A stretch of DNA of 64,000 bases, from NCBI RefSeq assembly GCF_022508225.1, contig NZ_JAETXJ010000008.1, positions 62,001 to 126,000 on the forward strand, read 5' to 3'. Under the pieces are notes generated by a model that did no database searches, was not told where the DNA came from, and saw only the letters and a list, made by a program, of their open reading frames with translations. Made by a program: the position numbers and the translations under genes. Shown in pieces: positions 53,475 through 62,788 of this stretch (position 1 is its first letter; each line of letters begins with the position of its first letter). This DNA comes from Desulfovibrio sp. UIB00 (lineage in GTDB: Bacteria; Desulfobacterota; Desulfovibrionia; Desulfovibrionales; Desulfovibrionaceae).

Positions 53475-54380
53475 TTACCAGACATAGTCAATTTCACCAA
53501 TTCCAGCATTTTGAGGAAGTATGTTGTGTAATGTTCTATATCCAATATCATAAAAAGGGGATGGGAACATGTAGGACTCTTGAGAAAGGGATCCAGTGCC
53601 AAGCCAATCTAATGCATCTTGCGTCTTTATTCGCAAAATACACTCTATGCTGTCACTGAAATCATAATTGGCAGTGGTTATATCGCCATACCTTCGCACA
53701 ACAATCCCATGCTGTGCGTGGGGTCTTAAAAAATTGCTGCCTACAGCGAGTCTCAAGTCAATTATTTGAAAGCTTTCATTTGTTAAAAATATCCCATTGT
53801 CCATATCTTTCTGAAGTTCATCAATCTTAACATCATGAAGTTTTTTATATTCTTTGGGGTCTGATGCTTTTCCAAATTTCATTATATAGACATAAGAAAA
53901 TTCAGATTTGCTTTTTACATATTTAGAAAAATTAACTCCTTTAGCAGTTAATCTTTTGTGAGAAGCAAACCAGAGAGCAACCCATATATTATCTACAAAA
54001 TCAAGATATCTTGTTGGTACTCCATAGTGTTGCAATAGACCTTCTATTGCGGGTGGATATACACCTTTTAGCTCGTTTTTGAGGGATCCATTTATTAACG
54101 TGCTTAATCTTTTAATCTTTTCTCTGAGTGCCAAATTAATTTTGATGTCTGTCCTGTCTGTGTCTTTTGCAATATCACGAAATAAATATGGAATTAGAGA
54201 AGGGTAAAAAGAACACTGGCCCCTGTAAAAGACAATATGTTCACAAGAAAGAACACTTTTTGCGTAGCCAACAGCTTGGATGAGGGCTTGGGGGGTATTA
54301 ATTTGAACTATGTTAAGTGTTCTGCAAAAGGAGCTTTCTCCATCATTTGATATCCACTTGTCCCAGTTAAGTTTCGACAA
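53475..54380 (-). CDS. FRG-domain protein
   Basis: 301 residues with a TTG start at 54380 and AAGGAG seven bases upstream; the frame stays open to 54539 only because it passes through the tRNA gene. The FRG domain is seen as IVFYRGQCSFYPSLIPYLFR and LQHYGVPTRYLDFVDNIW followed by ALWFASHKR. FRG domains occur in many bacterial and phage proteins and are often found near mobile elements or in toxin-like contexts; a biochemical role is not settled. The gene is strikingly AT-rich with Lys/Asn/Ile-rich codons, unlike all neighbours, and it abuts the 3' end of tRNA-Leu, a favourite integration site. Recent acquisition is likely. Function unknown. Confidence 0.8.
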   Translation of the reverse strand: MSKLNWDKWISNDGESSFCRTLNIVQINTPQALIQAVGYAKSVLSCEHIVFYRGQCSFYPSLIPYLFRDIAKDTDRTDIKINLALREKIKRLSTLINGSLKNELKGVYPPAIEGLLQHYGVPTRYLDFVDNIWVALWFASHKRLTAKGVNFSKYVKSKSEFSYVYIMKFGKASDPKEYKKLHDVKIDELQKDMDNGIFLTNESFQIIDLRLAVGSNFLRPHAQHGIVVRRYGDITTANYDFSDSIECILRIKTQDALDWLGTGSLSQESYMFPSPFYDIGYRTLHNILPQNAGIGEIDYVW

Positions 54381-54452
54381 GAAAATACTCCTTGGTCTGT
54401 TTGCGAACTGATCTGCAGAATAATTTTTTACTAAAAAAGACAGATAGTAATG

Positions 54453-54537
54453 TGGTGCCCAGGGCGGGACTTGAACCCGCACACCATTACGGCCAGGGAT
54501 TTTAAGTCCCCTGTGTCTACCATTCCACCACCCAGGC
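54453..54537 (-). tRNA. tRNA-Leu (anticodon UAA)
   Basis: Read on the minus strand, 85 bases from GCCTGGG to the encoded CCA. The acceptor stem pairs GCCTGGG with CCTGGGC (two G-U pairs), the anticodon arm is GGGGA-CTTAAAA-TCCCT with anticodon TAA, a variable arm follows, and the T arm is GCGGGTTCAAGTCCCGC. Long variable arm and length fit leucine. Confidence 0.97.
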
Positions 54538-54545
54538 ACATTTCT

Positions 54546-54992
54546 TTATTCTTTTCGTGACAAATCTTTCAGGTCATCCTCTGCGAGATCCTGCGGGCCG
54601 GAGCCTGCGATGCGCCATGTTTTGAGGCCGCTTGGCGGGTCTTCGGGGACAGGGCGTTCCTCTTCCTGCCATTCGCCGGGGCGCAGCCAGAAAACGTGCA
54701 TGGATTCAAAATTCTTGTCCAGGCACAGCAATCTGCCGCGCACGCCCTGCGGCAGCAGGGCCGCAATTTCGAGCGCAATCTTGCGGTACACATACAGTCT
54801 GTGCGCTTCAAACACGCACTGGAACATGAGCGCGTCGCCCAGAGGCGTAAAGTCCAGATGGGCCGCCCCGGCCCGCTGGAGCAACTGCTCCACCTCGCGG
54901 GTCAGTTCTTCTTCCACTTCAAGCAGGGCCTCGTATGTGAGGCTGTCGTCATAGCTGAAGTGGGCAAAAAGTTCGCTGCGGTTTTTGTCCAT
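54546..54992 (-). CDS. Hypothetical protein
   Basis: 148 residues from the ATG at 54992 (MDKNRSELFAHFSYDDSL); the frame is open to 55100, but that part overlaps the upstream region of pgpA. It is soluble and acidic-to-neutral, with a helical N-terminal part (ALLEVEEELTREVEQLLQRAG) and a beta-rich middle. It ends only nine bases before the tRNA-Leu gene on the same strand. Composition matches the chromosome, unlike the FRG gene beyond the tRNA. I do not recognise the family. Confidence 0.6.
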   Translation of the reverse strand: MDKNRSELFAHFSYDDSLTYEALLEVEEELTREVEQLLQRAGAAHLDFTPLGDALMFQCVFEAHRLYVYRKIALEIAALLPQGVRGRLLCLDKNFESMHVFWLRPGEWQEEERPVPEDPPSGLKTWRIAGSGPQDLAEDDLKDLSRKE

Positions 54993-55114
54993 GAGCTTGC
55001 ATATACGGCAAAGAAGCCCTTTAGGCAATAATTGCGCGTGGATGTCTTCAGTGCTGGTCTTGCGGGCGCTTTGGGCGTAAGATGCACAAAAAACACGCAC
55101 ATAGCGGAGGCCGC

Positions 55115-55585
55115 ATGAGTTTTTTTGACAAGCTGATTCTGTCGTTTTGTCGTCTGGGCGTTGCCGGGCTTGACCCCAAGGCTCCCGGCACGTGGGGCAC
55201 GGCCATCGCCTGCCTGCTCGCGCCGTATATTTTTCTGCCTCTGTCCCTGCCGTGGCGGGCTGTGCTGCTGGTCGTGATTTTTGTGGTCGGCGGTCTGGCC
55301 TCCACCCGTGCCGAGCACTTGCTTGAGCGCAAAGACCCCGGCGAAGTTGTCATCGACGAGTTGGTAGGGGTGTGGCTTGTGCTGCTGCCTTTTGAAAGTC
55401 CCAGTTTCTGGCTGGTGCTGGCGGCTTTTGCCTTTTTCCGGCTGTTCGACATCTGCAAGCCATGGCCCGTGCGGGCTTCTGAAAACTGGCTGCCCGCCGG
55501 GTTTGGCATCATGATCGATGATGTTGTGGCTGGCGTGTGGGCCTTGCTGTGCGTGGCTCTGCTGCGTGTGATGGGCCTTGTATAG
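55115..55585 (+). CDS. pgpA: Phosphatidylglycerophosphatase A
   Basis: 156 residues. It removes the phosphate of phosphatidylglycerophosphate to give phosphatidylglycerol. PGTWGTAIACLLAPY and KDPGEVVIDELVGVWLVL (with the conserved D-P-x-E-x-V-x-D-E) are the PgpA signatures. Several hydrophobic helices follow, consistent with an inner-membrane enzyme. The ATG at 55115 has GGAGG upstream. It stands alone between the hypothetical gene and infA. Confidence 0.93.
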   Translation: MSFFDKLILSFCRLGVAGLDPKAPGTWGTAIACLLAPYIFLPLSLPWRAVLLVVIFVVGGLASTRAEHLLERKDPGEVVIDELVGVWLVLLPFESPSFWLVLAAFAFFRLFDICKPWPVRASENWLPAGFGIMIDDVVAGVWALLCVALLRVMGLV

Positions 55586-55687
55586 GCCGCGAGAGCAGGG
55601 CCACAGAATAGGCGGAAAGCTGCAAGGGGGCGCGGCCAATGGCGCAAAAGGCCACTCTGGTGGCGGAAAAAGCCGCCGCGCCCGCAG

Positions 55688-55906
55688 CTACTTCATGCGG
55701 TAGGTGATGCGCCCACGGGTAAGGTCGTAAGGGGAAAGCTCGACCTTGACGCGGTCGCCGGGCAGAATGCGGATGTAAAACTTGCGCATCTTGCCGGAAA
55801 TGTGGGCCAGAACTTCGTGGCCGTTCTCCAGTTCCACACGGAACATGGCGTTGGGCAGAGCTTCCTGCACCACGCCGTCTACTTCGATTGATCCTTCCTT
55901 GGCCAT
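55688..55906 (-). CDS. infA: Translation initiation factor IF-1
   Basis: 72 residues, the normal IF-1 length and OB fold. [26 protein letters not shown] and [22 protein letters not shown] match family strands, with the usual C-terminal GRITYR. It binds the ribosomal A site in initiation. TGGAG precedes the ATG. It is a single-gene transcript. Confidence 0.97.
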   Translation of the reverse strand: MAKEGSIEVDGVVQEALPNAMFRVELENGHEVLAHISGKMRKFYIRILPGDRVKVELSPYDLTRGRITYRMK

Positions 55907-56042
55907 GAGTACTCCAAAATATGATGTGGATAAACGCCGGTCAGCTTCACAAAAAAGCGGGGCGCTGTCAACACGCCGGTGTCCCTGCTCGGGGGATATT
56001 CGGCGCGCAAACAGCGCCCGCTGTCACTGCACGGGTAGAAAG

Positions 56043-56888
56043 TTATTTCTTGCGTCCCTTGGATGATTTGCCGCCGGGGCGGGGCTTGTTCTCCACAGGG
56101 GGCACATGGGGTGCAAGCACCGGGGCCTTGCGGCACAGCAGCCACAGGCCAGCCAGTATGAGCGGTACGCAGAGTAGTTGGCCCATGGTCAGCCAGCCAA
56201 AGGCCAGATAGCCAAGCTGCACGTCAGGCATGCGCACAAATTCCACGGCAAAGCGGAACACGCCGTAGCCCAGTGCGAACAGGCCGGAGACCGCGCCCGT
56301 CTTTCGCGGTCTGGACGAAAAAATCCAAACCATGAAAAAGAGCACCAGCCCTTCAAGCGCAGCCTCGTAAAGCTGCGATGGATGGCGCGGATTAGGCCCG
56401 GCACCGGGAAACACAATGGCCCACGGCACGTCGCTGACCTTGCCCCACAACTCGCCGTTGATAAAGTTGCCGAGCCGCCCGAAAAAGAGTCCTTGCGGCA
56501 CCAGTGGGGCGATGAAGTCTGATACTTCCAGAAACGACCTGCCCCGCGAGCGGGCAAAATACCAGAATGCGCCGAGTACACCCAGCAGCCCGCCATGAAA
56601 GGACATGCCGCCGTTCCAGATGCGCAGAATCTCCATGGGATCGCTGATGTAGACAGGCAGATCATAAAACAGCACGTAACCGATTCTGCCGCCCAGGATG
56701 ATGCCGATCATCACGCAGGTCAGCAGGTCGTCCACATCGGGGGCAGTCCAGCCGGAGCCGGGCCGCGAGGCGCGCCAGCGGCCCAGTGCCCAACCAAGGC
56801 CAAAGCCCGCCAGATACATAAGCCCGTACCAGCGCAATTGCAGGCTGCCGATGGAAAGGGCTACGGGGTCGATTTGAGCGAGGTTCAT
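56043..56888 (-). CDS. lgt: Prolipoprotein diacylglyceryl transferase
   Basis: 281 residues with about seven transmembrane helices. It transfers diacylglycerol from phosphatidylglycerol to the lipobox cysteine of prolipoproteins, such as the TolC-like protein in this window. The signature is seen as [19 protein letters not shown] (conserved R-x-G-N-F-x-N-G-E), with [14 protein letters not shown] following; the Arg and Asn/Glu residues are family hallmarks. The start overlaps the moaC stop as ATGA. The C-terminus is basic (GKSSKGRKK). Confidence 0.96.
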   Translation of the reverse strand: MNLAQIDPVALSIGSLQLRWYGLMYLAGFGLGWALGRWRASRPGSGWTAPDVDDLLTCVMIGIILGGRIGYVLFYDLPVYISDPMEILRIWNGGMSFHGGLLGVLGAFWYFARSRGRSFLEVSDFIAPLVPQGLFFGRLGNFINGELWGKVSDVPWAIVFPGAGPNPRHPSQLYEAALEGLVLFFMVWIFSSRPRKTGAVSGLFALGYGVFRFAVEFVRMPDVQLGYLAFGWLTMGQLLCVPLILAGLWLLCRKAPVLAPHVPPVENKPRPGGKSSKGRKK

Positions 56889-57376
56889 GCGTCAATATCC
56901 GAGGCGTTGAATTCGCCGCTTTTGCCGCCGCGTTTGTGCAGCAGGCGTACACGGCTGATGACGATATCCCGCTGAACGGCCTTGCACATGTCGTAAATGG
57001 TGGCCGCTGCGGTCTGGGCCGCAACAATGGCTTCCATCTCCACGCCGGTAGGGCCGACCGTGCGGGTTTCCGCTTCAATACGCACCGTGGGCGGCATTTC
57101 TGTTACCGTAAAGCGCACGTCCACATAGGTGAGGTTGAGGGGGTGGCACATGGGGATAAGTTCGCCGGTGCGTTTGGCAGCCATAATGCCGCCAATCTTG
57201 GCGCAGGTGAGCACATCGCCCTTGGGCAAGGCGTTTTTGATCAGCAGTTCCATGGTGGCCGGGGCCAGTTCTACAACTGCTTCAGCTATGGCTACTCGTT
57301 CTGTAGGCGTTTTTGCGCCTACATCCACCATGGTTACGTTGCCCTGGCTGTCGAGATGCGTAAAGTTGTCGTTCAT
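56885..57376 (-). CDS. moaC: Cyclic pyranopterin monophosphate synthase MoaC
   Basis: 163 residues. It forms the pyranopterin ring in molybdenum cofactor synthesis, needed by NapA here. [21 protein letters not shown] at the start, [21 protein letters not shown], and [27 protein letters not shown] are canonical. GAGG precedes the ATG at 57376; the frame is open to 57457. It is coupled to lgt rather than to other moa genes. Confidence 0.96.
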   Translation of the reverse strand: MNDNFTHLDSQGNVTMVDVGAKTPTERVAIAEAVVELAPATMELLIKNALPKGDVLTCAKIGGIMAAKRTGELIPMCHPLNLTYVDVRFTVTEMPPTVRIEAETRTVGPTGVEMEAIVAAQTAAATIYDMCKAVQRDIVISRVRLLHKRGGKSGEFNASDIDA

Positions 57377-57609
57377 TGATACCTCAAAAAATTCCCGCAG
57401 CGCGGGCTGCCGGGATGTTGTTTCAAATATGCGTTCCGCATGTCCTGCTGGTAACACGCAGCAAGCGGGAGCAAATTATGATGCTACCCCAAAAAGCGAC
57501 GGGAGTCATTGCGCCTGTAATCGCGCTCCTCGCCGCAGTTTCCCGAAAGGAGAAAGTGCTGGTTGAACATTGAGCTGTGGGGCATTGAGCTGGGCCGGAC
57601 AGGGCAGGC

Positions 57610-58818
57610 TTAGCGCAAGCCCACAAGCCATTGCAGCAGCGGGGGAGTTGTGGGCGGGCGGGGGGCTTGCCAGAAAGAGTCGCGCCCGCTGTCAGAAAAG
57701 CGCATCCGCTCCCGCAGCAGGCGTTGCGGAAATGCGGCCTTTGTGGATACGAGCGGCCCTGCGGTTGCGGCATTTTCCTGCACGGAATTTTCGTCAGGGG
57801 CATCCTGCTCGGCAGGCTGCGGTGCAGGAGTCAGCTCCGCCATATATTTAAAAGGAATGTCCGCACTGGGGCGCATGCTCATGATTTTGCGCACAATGGC
57901 AAGGCTGCTGCCAAACCGCTGGTCGTGGATCATTACATAGGTGGGGGCCGGGGTGTTTGCTGGCTGCGTTGCCTGCGGATTATCGGCGGGCAGCATGTCG
58001 GTTGGCAGGGGGGCCACCACTGGCAGCAGGGTGAAATTCAAAAAAGCGTCAGCCACAACAGACTGTCGCGTAAGGTCGCGGGCAAGGCTCTCGGGCAGGG
58101 CGGTGGCGGCACCTTCCGGGCCTTGAGGGGTGCCAAGGGCGTTCAAGCCCTGAGTGTACACCGTGCCCCCGTTGGGTGTGGCTTCTGAATACAGGGCGCG
58201 CCAGAAAAAGGGCGAAAAGGCATCCGGCAGCACCACAATTTCCTGAGGCGCACGGCCTTCCGCCGTGAGTCGTTCGCGGATTTGCGCCGTATGCCATGCG
58301 TTGAGGCCTATGGAAATGCCGGGATAGACAAAGAGCCACGCCATTGCCACCAGCAGGAGCCCGCGCCGTGCGCGCCAGCGCCAGATGGCCCATAGCAGGG
58401 GCAGGGTGATCAGCAGGTCAATGATAAACACCGCGTTCAGCCGCACCCGTAGGTGCGAGAAGGGCACAAAGATCATGGTGCCGTATGTGGTGATGCAGTC
58501 CAGCCAGATGTGCAGCAAGACCATAGCCGTCATGAACAGCCATGTTTTTGCAAACCGCCAGTGACCGGGCGTTTGCGCCCTCCACAGCGAGCAGCCCACG
58601 AGCGCCAGCACCAGCCCCAGCAGCGGAGCAAAAAAAAGGGAATGCGTAATGCCCCGGTGCAATAGCAAAAATTGAAGGGGGGTGTTCGCCATGAGCACAT
58701 CAACATCGGGGGAGGCGGCGGCCAGGGCGGCCAGAGGCACCGCCCAGCGGCTCGCGGGACGGTGGGGCATGGCGAGCATGACCACCGCGCCGCTTGCGGC
58801 GTGAGTTATTGGATCCAT
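57610..58818 (-). CDS. DUF457/YbcI-like membrane-bound metal-dependent hydrolase
   Basis: 402 residues. The N-terminus MDPITHAASGAVVMLAM and the motifs ASPDVDVL, LLLHRGITHSLFFAPL and LLHIWLDCITTYGT are the conserved His/Asp-bearing helices of the YbcI/YdjM (LexA-regulated) family of inner-membrane proteins. Several transmembrane helices fill the first half; the second half is a soluble domain ending in a low-complexity Pro/Ala-rich region and a basic end. The family is annotated as a hydrolase by motif only. The stop of the upstream lipoprotein lies just before its ATG. Confidence 0.78.
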   Translation of the reverse strand: MDPITHAASGAVVMLAMPHRPASRWAVPLAALAAASPDVDVLMANTPLQFLLLHRGITHSLFFAPLLGLVLALVGCSLWRAQTPGHWRFAKTWLFMTAMVLLHIWLDCITTYGTMIFVPFSHLRVRLNAVFIIDLLITLPLLWAIWRWRARRGLLLVAMAWLFVYPGISIGLNAWHTAQIRERLTAEGRAPQEIVVLPDAFSPFFWRALYSEATPNGGTVYTQGLNALGTPQGPEGAATALPESLARDLTRQSVVADAFLNFTLLPVVAPLPTDMLPADNPQATQPANTPAPTYVMIHDQRFGSSLAIVRKIMSMRPSADIPFKYMAELTPAPQPAEQDAPDENSVQENAATAGPLVSTKAAFPQRLLRERMRFSDSGRDSFWQAPRPPTTPPLLQWLVGLR

Positions 58819-58822
58819 ATAG

Positions 58823-59167
58823 TTACTGCCTGAACGGGCTGCGCTGTTTGGGCACAGACCTGTATTGCGGGTCTTCTGGGCTTACGTCCGTATCAAGACC
58901 GTTCATGCGGCGAAACTGCTGCATGCGCCACTGCTGCATGTTGGTCATGACATCGGGGCGGTTTTGATAATAGAGCATGCGCTGGGTGTTGTTCGACCCG
59001 TACACGGGGTAGCGCAACTGATCTTCCACGCTCACGCCCTGGGGCTGCGAATCGCTCTCGATGGAGGAACCCGCGCCGATGTCCTTGGGGCCGCAACCGC
59101 CCAGCCCGCCAACGGCGGCCAGCAGTAGTACAAAAAGGCAGGCAACGGACTTTCTGTTCATATCCAT
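58823..59167 (-). CDS. Small lipoprotein
   Basis: 114 residues. The signal peptide CLFVLLLAAVGGLGGC ends in a lipobox-like GLGGC, giving a lipidated Cys near residue 25. The mature part is Gln/Arg-rich (RMLYYQNRPDVMTNMQQWRM) and lacks recognisable domains. The start is the ATG at 59167 or the one two codons later; no ribosome site is clear. It is four bases upstream of the DUF457 gene and probably co-transcribed. Confidence 0.7.
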   Translation of the reverse strand: MDMNRKSVACLFVLLLAAVGGLGGCGPKDIGAGSSIESDSQPQGVSVEDQLRYPVYGSNNTQRMLYYQNRPDVMTNMQQWRMQQFRRMNGLDTDVSPEDPQYRSVPKQRSPFRQ

Positions 59168-59446
59168 AGTATAGCTGTGTCGCAAAAACTCTGCAACAGG
59201 GGCTGAGGCACGCTTCCTGCGGGCAAATCCTGGATTCTGGGGCTGAGCGCTGACCGTGAAGGCATATCGGCCGCTACGACGTGATCGTGATGCTCCTCCG
59301 CCCGCGCGCATCCTTGCGGCACGGCATCCACCTGTGGGCTTGCCTTGCAGAAAAACGCAGGGTATGTAGCATGTTCAACACTTGCCCTTTTTTATTCAAG
59401 CGTTGTCCGGCGTTGGCTGGCTGCGCCAATTCATACAGGAGTCGCC

Positions 59447-60088
59447 ATGCGTGCACCCAATAGCGGCATCACCCCCGAAGGTTGGCCTTGTATCGGCCTT
59501 ACCGCGCTCAGCGCGTTGGTTTTTGCCTGCATGGGCTGGTGGCTTCTGGCCGTGATTTTTCTGGCCCTTTGCTGGTTCAGCATGCACTTTTTCCGCGATC
59601 CCGAGCGGGTGGTGCCACAGGGCGAGGGGCTTGCCGTAAGCCCTGCGGACGGCAAGGTTATCCGCATTGAGGAGCGCCCCGACCCCTTCACCGATGAACC
59701 CAAGCTGTGCATCAGCATTTTTATGAACGTGTTCAGCGTGCACGTGAACCGCGCGCCCGTAGCGGGAATAGTTGAAGGCATCCGCTATTTCCCCGGCGCG
59801 TTTGTCAATGCCGCTTTTGACAAGGCCTCCACGCACAACGAGCGCTGCGCCTACAGCATGCGCGATGCGGACGGCAACCCCTGGACCATGGTGCAGATTG
59901 CCGGGCTTATCGCCCGCCGTATTGTCTGCCGCGTTGACGAAGGCGACGCCCTTGCACGTGGGGAGCGCTACGGCATGATCCGCTTTGGTTCGCGAGTTGA
60001 CCTTTACCTTCCTCAGGGATATGTTGCGGCCACGCGCATCGGCGAACAGGTCTTCGCCGGGCAGAGCGTGGTGGCCAGAGCGAAGTAG
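59447..60088 (+). CDS. psd: Phosphatidylserine decarboxylase, short form
   Basis: 213 residues, the short bacterial type. It makes phosphatidylethanolamine from phosphatidylserine. A hydrophobic N-terminal helix region anchors it; [22 protein letters not shown] and [19 protein letters not shown] are family motifs. The self-cleavage site is in [11 protein letters not shown], where the Ser becomes the pyruvoyl group. The ATG at 59447 follows AGGAG; the frame is open to 59345. pssA follows after 73 bases, giving the usual Psd-PssA pair. Confidence 0.95.
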   Translation: MRAPNSGITPEGWPCIGLTALSALVFACMGWWLLAVIFLALCWFSMHFFRDPERVVPQGEGLAVSPADGKVIRIEERPDPFTDEPKLCISIFMNVFSVHVNRAPVAGIVEGIRYFPGAFVNAAFDKASTHNERCAYSMRDADGNPWTMVQIAGLIARRIVCRVDEGDALARGERYGMIRFGSRVDLYLPQGYVAATRIGEQVFAGQSVVARAK

Positions 60089-60161
60089 CCTGGCCGAAAA
60101 ACGCGCCCAATGCCACGCTCAAAAGCCGACAGACCGGCACTTAGTTTAGTAAAGATGGTGA

Positions 60162-60926
60162 ATGATGGCCCCGGAAGTTAAAAAGCCGCGCAAAGGAGTA
60201 TACCTCCTGCCGAACATGATCACGACGTTGAGCATGTTTCTCGGCTTTTTGTCTATGGTCTGGGCCGTGCAGGGACGTTTTGAGTCGGCCTGCTTCGCCA
60301 TCCTGCTCTCTGCCGTCATGGACGGCCTGGACGGCAAGGTTGCCCGCCTCACCAATACTGCCAGCGAGTTCGGCGTTCAGTACGATTCGCTTTCCGATCT
60401 TGTGGCCTTTGGCATTGCCCCAGCCATGCTCATGTGGCAGTGGGAGCTTTCGGCCCTTGGACGTATGGGGCTTGCCGCCGCCTTCATTTACGCTGCCTGC
60501 GGCGCTTTGCGTCTTGCTCGCTTCAATGTGAGCACCGCTGCTGTGGGCAAGCGCTTTTTCATCGGTCTGCCCATTCCTGCGGGCGGCTGCACTGTTGTTA
60601 CCTTTGTTTTTTGCGCCGCGCATTTCCCTGCTATCATGGCTTCGGCCCTGCCCTACATGACCCTTTTTCTTGCCATTGGCGTTGGGGTTTTGATGGTCAG
60701 CAAGGTGCGCTATTTTTCCTTTAAGGAATACGATTTCCTGCGCGCCCATCCCATCCGCAGCATGCTTTTCTTCCTGCTTGTGCTCGGAACGGTCATTTCC
60801 TTTCCGCGCGTCATGGGATTTGTGCTTTGCGCCGTCTACATCATTGGCGGCGTTGTCTACACCTTCGTCATCCTTCCCCGCCGCAATCGTCAGCTACTAC
60901 GCGCCCTATCGCCCCAGAGCGATTGA
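60162..60926 (+). CDS. pssA: CDP-diacylglycerol-serine O-phosphatidyltransferase
   Basis: 254 residues with about seven to eight transmembrane helices. The CDP-alcohol phosphotransferase signature is MDGLDGKVARLTNTASEFG followed by YDSLSDLVAFG (D-G-x2-A/V-R-x8-G-x3-D-x3-D pattern). It makes phosphatidylserine for Psd. Two ATGs in tandem begin the frame at 60162; the ribosome site is weak. leuA follows after about 115 bases with a small CCGCCC hairpin between. Confidence 0.95.
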   Translation: MMAPEVKKPRKGVYLLPNMITTLSMFLGFLSMVWAVQGRFESACFAILLSAVMDGLDGKVARLTNTASEFGVQYDSLSDLVAFGIAPAMLMWQWELSALGRMGLAAAFIYAACGALRLARFNVSTAAVGKRFFIGLPIPAGGCTVVTFVFCAAHFPAIMASALPYMTLFLAIGVGVLMVSKVRYFSFKEYDFLRAHPIRSMLFFLLVLGTVISFPRVMGFVLCAVYIIGGVVYTFVILPRRNRQLLRALSPQSD

Positions 60927-61041
60927 GGTTGCGTAACGGTTGCCGCCCCCTAAGGGCGGAAACGCTCCCCTGGACAGCCGCCCTTTACGGTGGCCGTTAT
61001 GCAAGATATAGCCATCTTTGTCAGAACCAGAGGAGTTTGTC

Positions 61042-62589
61042 ATGAACAACCGCGTCTATTTTTTCGATACCACCTTGCGCGATGGCGAGCAGTCGCCCGG
61101 CGCCACCATGAACTTGCAGGAAAAGCTGCGTGTAGCCCACCAGCTTGAAGTGCTCGGCGTGGACATTATGGAAGCGGGCTTTCCCGCCTCCAGCCCCGGC
61201 GATTTCGAGTCAGTGCAGCGCATTGCCTCACAGGCTGGCGACATTCAGGTGGCGGGCCTTGCCCGTTGCGTCCCCAATGACATTGATCGTTGCTGGGAAG
61301 CCGTCAAAGTGGCTAAAAATCCCCGCATCCATGTCTTTTTGTCCACCTCTCCCCTGCACATGAAGCACAAGCTGCGCAAAGATCCCGAGGACGTTCTTAA
61401 GATGATCGTCGAGGGCGTCAAACGCTGCGCCACATATACCAGCAACGTGGAATTTTCCCTCGAGGATTTTTCGCGTACCGAAGGCGATTTTGCCTGCCGC
61501 GTGGTCGAGGCCGCCATTAAGGCCGGGGCCAGCACCATCAATTTGCCCGATACCGTGGGCTATGCCGAGCCGCAGGAATACGCCGCGCTGCTTGACCACG
61601 TCATCAAAAACACGCCCAACAGCGACAAGGCCATCTTCAGCGTGCACTGCCACAACGACCTCGGCCTTGCCGTGGCCAACACGCTTGCCGCCTTCCGCGT
61701 TGGCGTGCGCCAGGCAGAGGTTACGCTGTGCGGTATCGGCGAGCGCGCCGGTAACGCCGCCCTTGAAGAAGTGGTCATGAATCTGCGTGTGCGCCACGAC
61801 TATTACCAGCTTGAGCACAACATCGTCACCGAGCAGCTTTATCCTTCGTGCCGCCTGCTTTCCATGACCATCGGCCAGCCCATTGCCAACAACAAGGCTA
61901 TTGTGGGTGCCAACGCCTTTGCGCACGAGTCGGGCATCCATCAGGACGGCATGCTCAAGAACCGCGAAACTTACGAAATCATGACGCCTCAGTCTGTGGG
62001 CCGCACCGAGAGCAATCTTGTGATTGGCAAGCACTCTGGCCGCAACGCCGTGCGCAACAAGTTTGAGAGCATGGGCTACAAGCTGGACGATGAGCAGCTC
62101 AACCTCGTGTTTGAAGCTGTGAAGCAGCTGGCTGACCGCAAGAAAACCCTGCACGACGATGACCTCATGGCTCTTGTACAGGAAGAAGTCTACCGCATGC
62201 CCGATCTTTTCCGCCTGCGCCATGTGAGCGTGCAGAGCTCCGATGCGGGCGGCGTGCCGCCCACGGCTGCCGTCATCATGGACATTAAGGGGATTGAGAG
62301 CAGCGGCGCTGGTTTTGGCGTTGGCCCTGTGGACGCCCTGTTCAACGTGATCGCCGACATGGTGGGTCGCCAGCCCGAGCTTGAGCAGTACGCCATCAAC
62401 GCCATCACCGGCGGCACCGATGCCCAGGGCGAAGTGACCGTGCGCCTGCGCGAGGGTGAAGTGAGCGCCGTGGGACGCGGTACCCATCCGGATATTTTTG
62501 TTGCCAGTGCACGTGCGTACGTCAACGCCCTTAACCACCTGTTCAAGAAGGAGCAGGAAGGGCCGAGGCTGCACTGCCAGCACGATTAA
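61042..62589 (+). CDS. leuA: 2-isopropylmalate synthase
   Basis: 515 residues. It condenses acetyl-CoA with 2-oxoisovalerate, the first step of leucine synthesis. [17 protein letters not shown] (with the R-D-G-E metal site) opens the TIM barrel, [12 protein letters not shown] is the second metal motif, and [16 protein letters not shown] is the LeuA lid signature. The C-terminal domain (about 390-515) is the leucine-binding regulatory domain. The ATG at 61042 follows GAGGAG. leuC follows, so the leucine operon continues to the right. Confidence 0.97.
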   Translation: MNNRVYFFDTTLRDGEQSPGATMNLQEKLRVAHQLEVLGVDIMEAGFPASSPGDFESVQRIASQAGDIQVAGLARCVPNDIDRCWEAVKVAKNPRIHVFLSTSPLHMKHKLRKDPEDVLKMIVEGVKRCATYTSNVEFSLEDFSRTEGDFACRVVEAAIKAGASTINLPDTVGYAEPQEYAALLDHVIKNTPNSDKAIFSVHCHNDLGLAVANTLAAFRVGVRQAEVTLCGIGERAGNAALEEVVMNLRVRHDYYQLEHNIVTEQLYPSCRLLSMTIGQPIANNKAIVGANAFAHESGIHQDGMLKNRETYEIMTPQSVGRTESNLVIGKHSGRNAVRNKFESMGYKLDDEQLNLVFEAVKQLADRKKTLHDDDLMALVQEEVYRMPDLFRLRHVSVQSSDAGGVPPTAAVIMDIKGIESSGAGFGVGPVDALFNVIADMVGRQPELEQYAINAITGGTDAQGEVTVRLREGEVSAVGRGTHPDIFVASARAYVNALNHLFKKEQEGPRLHCQHD

Positions 62590-62612
62590 TGGCTGTTCCT
62601 CTGGTCTGAGCG

Positions 62613-62644
62613 GGTCTGACCGCCCCTCCCTGGGGCGGCTGACC
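62613..62644 (+). promoter_or_regulatory. Hairpin in the leuA-leuC gap
   Basis: A stem CCGCCCC / GGGGCGG with a five-base loop, extended by a GGTC/GACC outer pairing. There is no T-run, so it is not a simple terminator; it might be a processing or attenuation structure. Confidence 0.3.
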
Positions 62645-62788
62645 TGTGGAGCCAAGGTGCACCCTCGCCGTGCAGGTAAAGCCTGTGCGAATTACATAAA
62701 AAACAGGCGCTCGGTTTTTGCCGCGCCTTACGAAACACCGTATTCGCCGCGCCCCCCCTCGGTGGAGCCAGGATGAAAGGAGTAGATC

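Noticed and set aside
53302..54452. Direct repeat of the tRNA-Leu 3' end as an attachment site on the far side of the AT-rich patch
   Set aside because: I looked for the tRNA 3' sequence between 53302 and 53480 and did not find it, so no att pair can be claimed within the window.
60943..60959. CCGCCC/GGGCGG hairpin after pssA as a terminator
   Set aside because: The stem is only six bases and is followed by AAACGC rather than a T-run.
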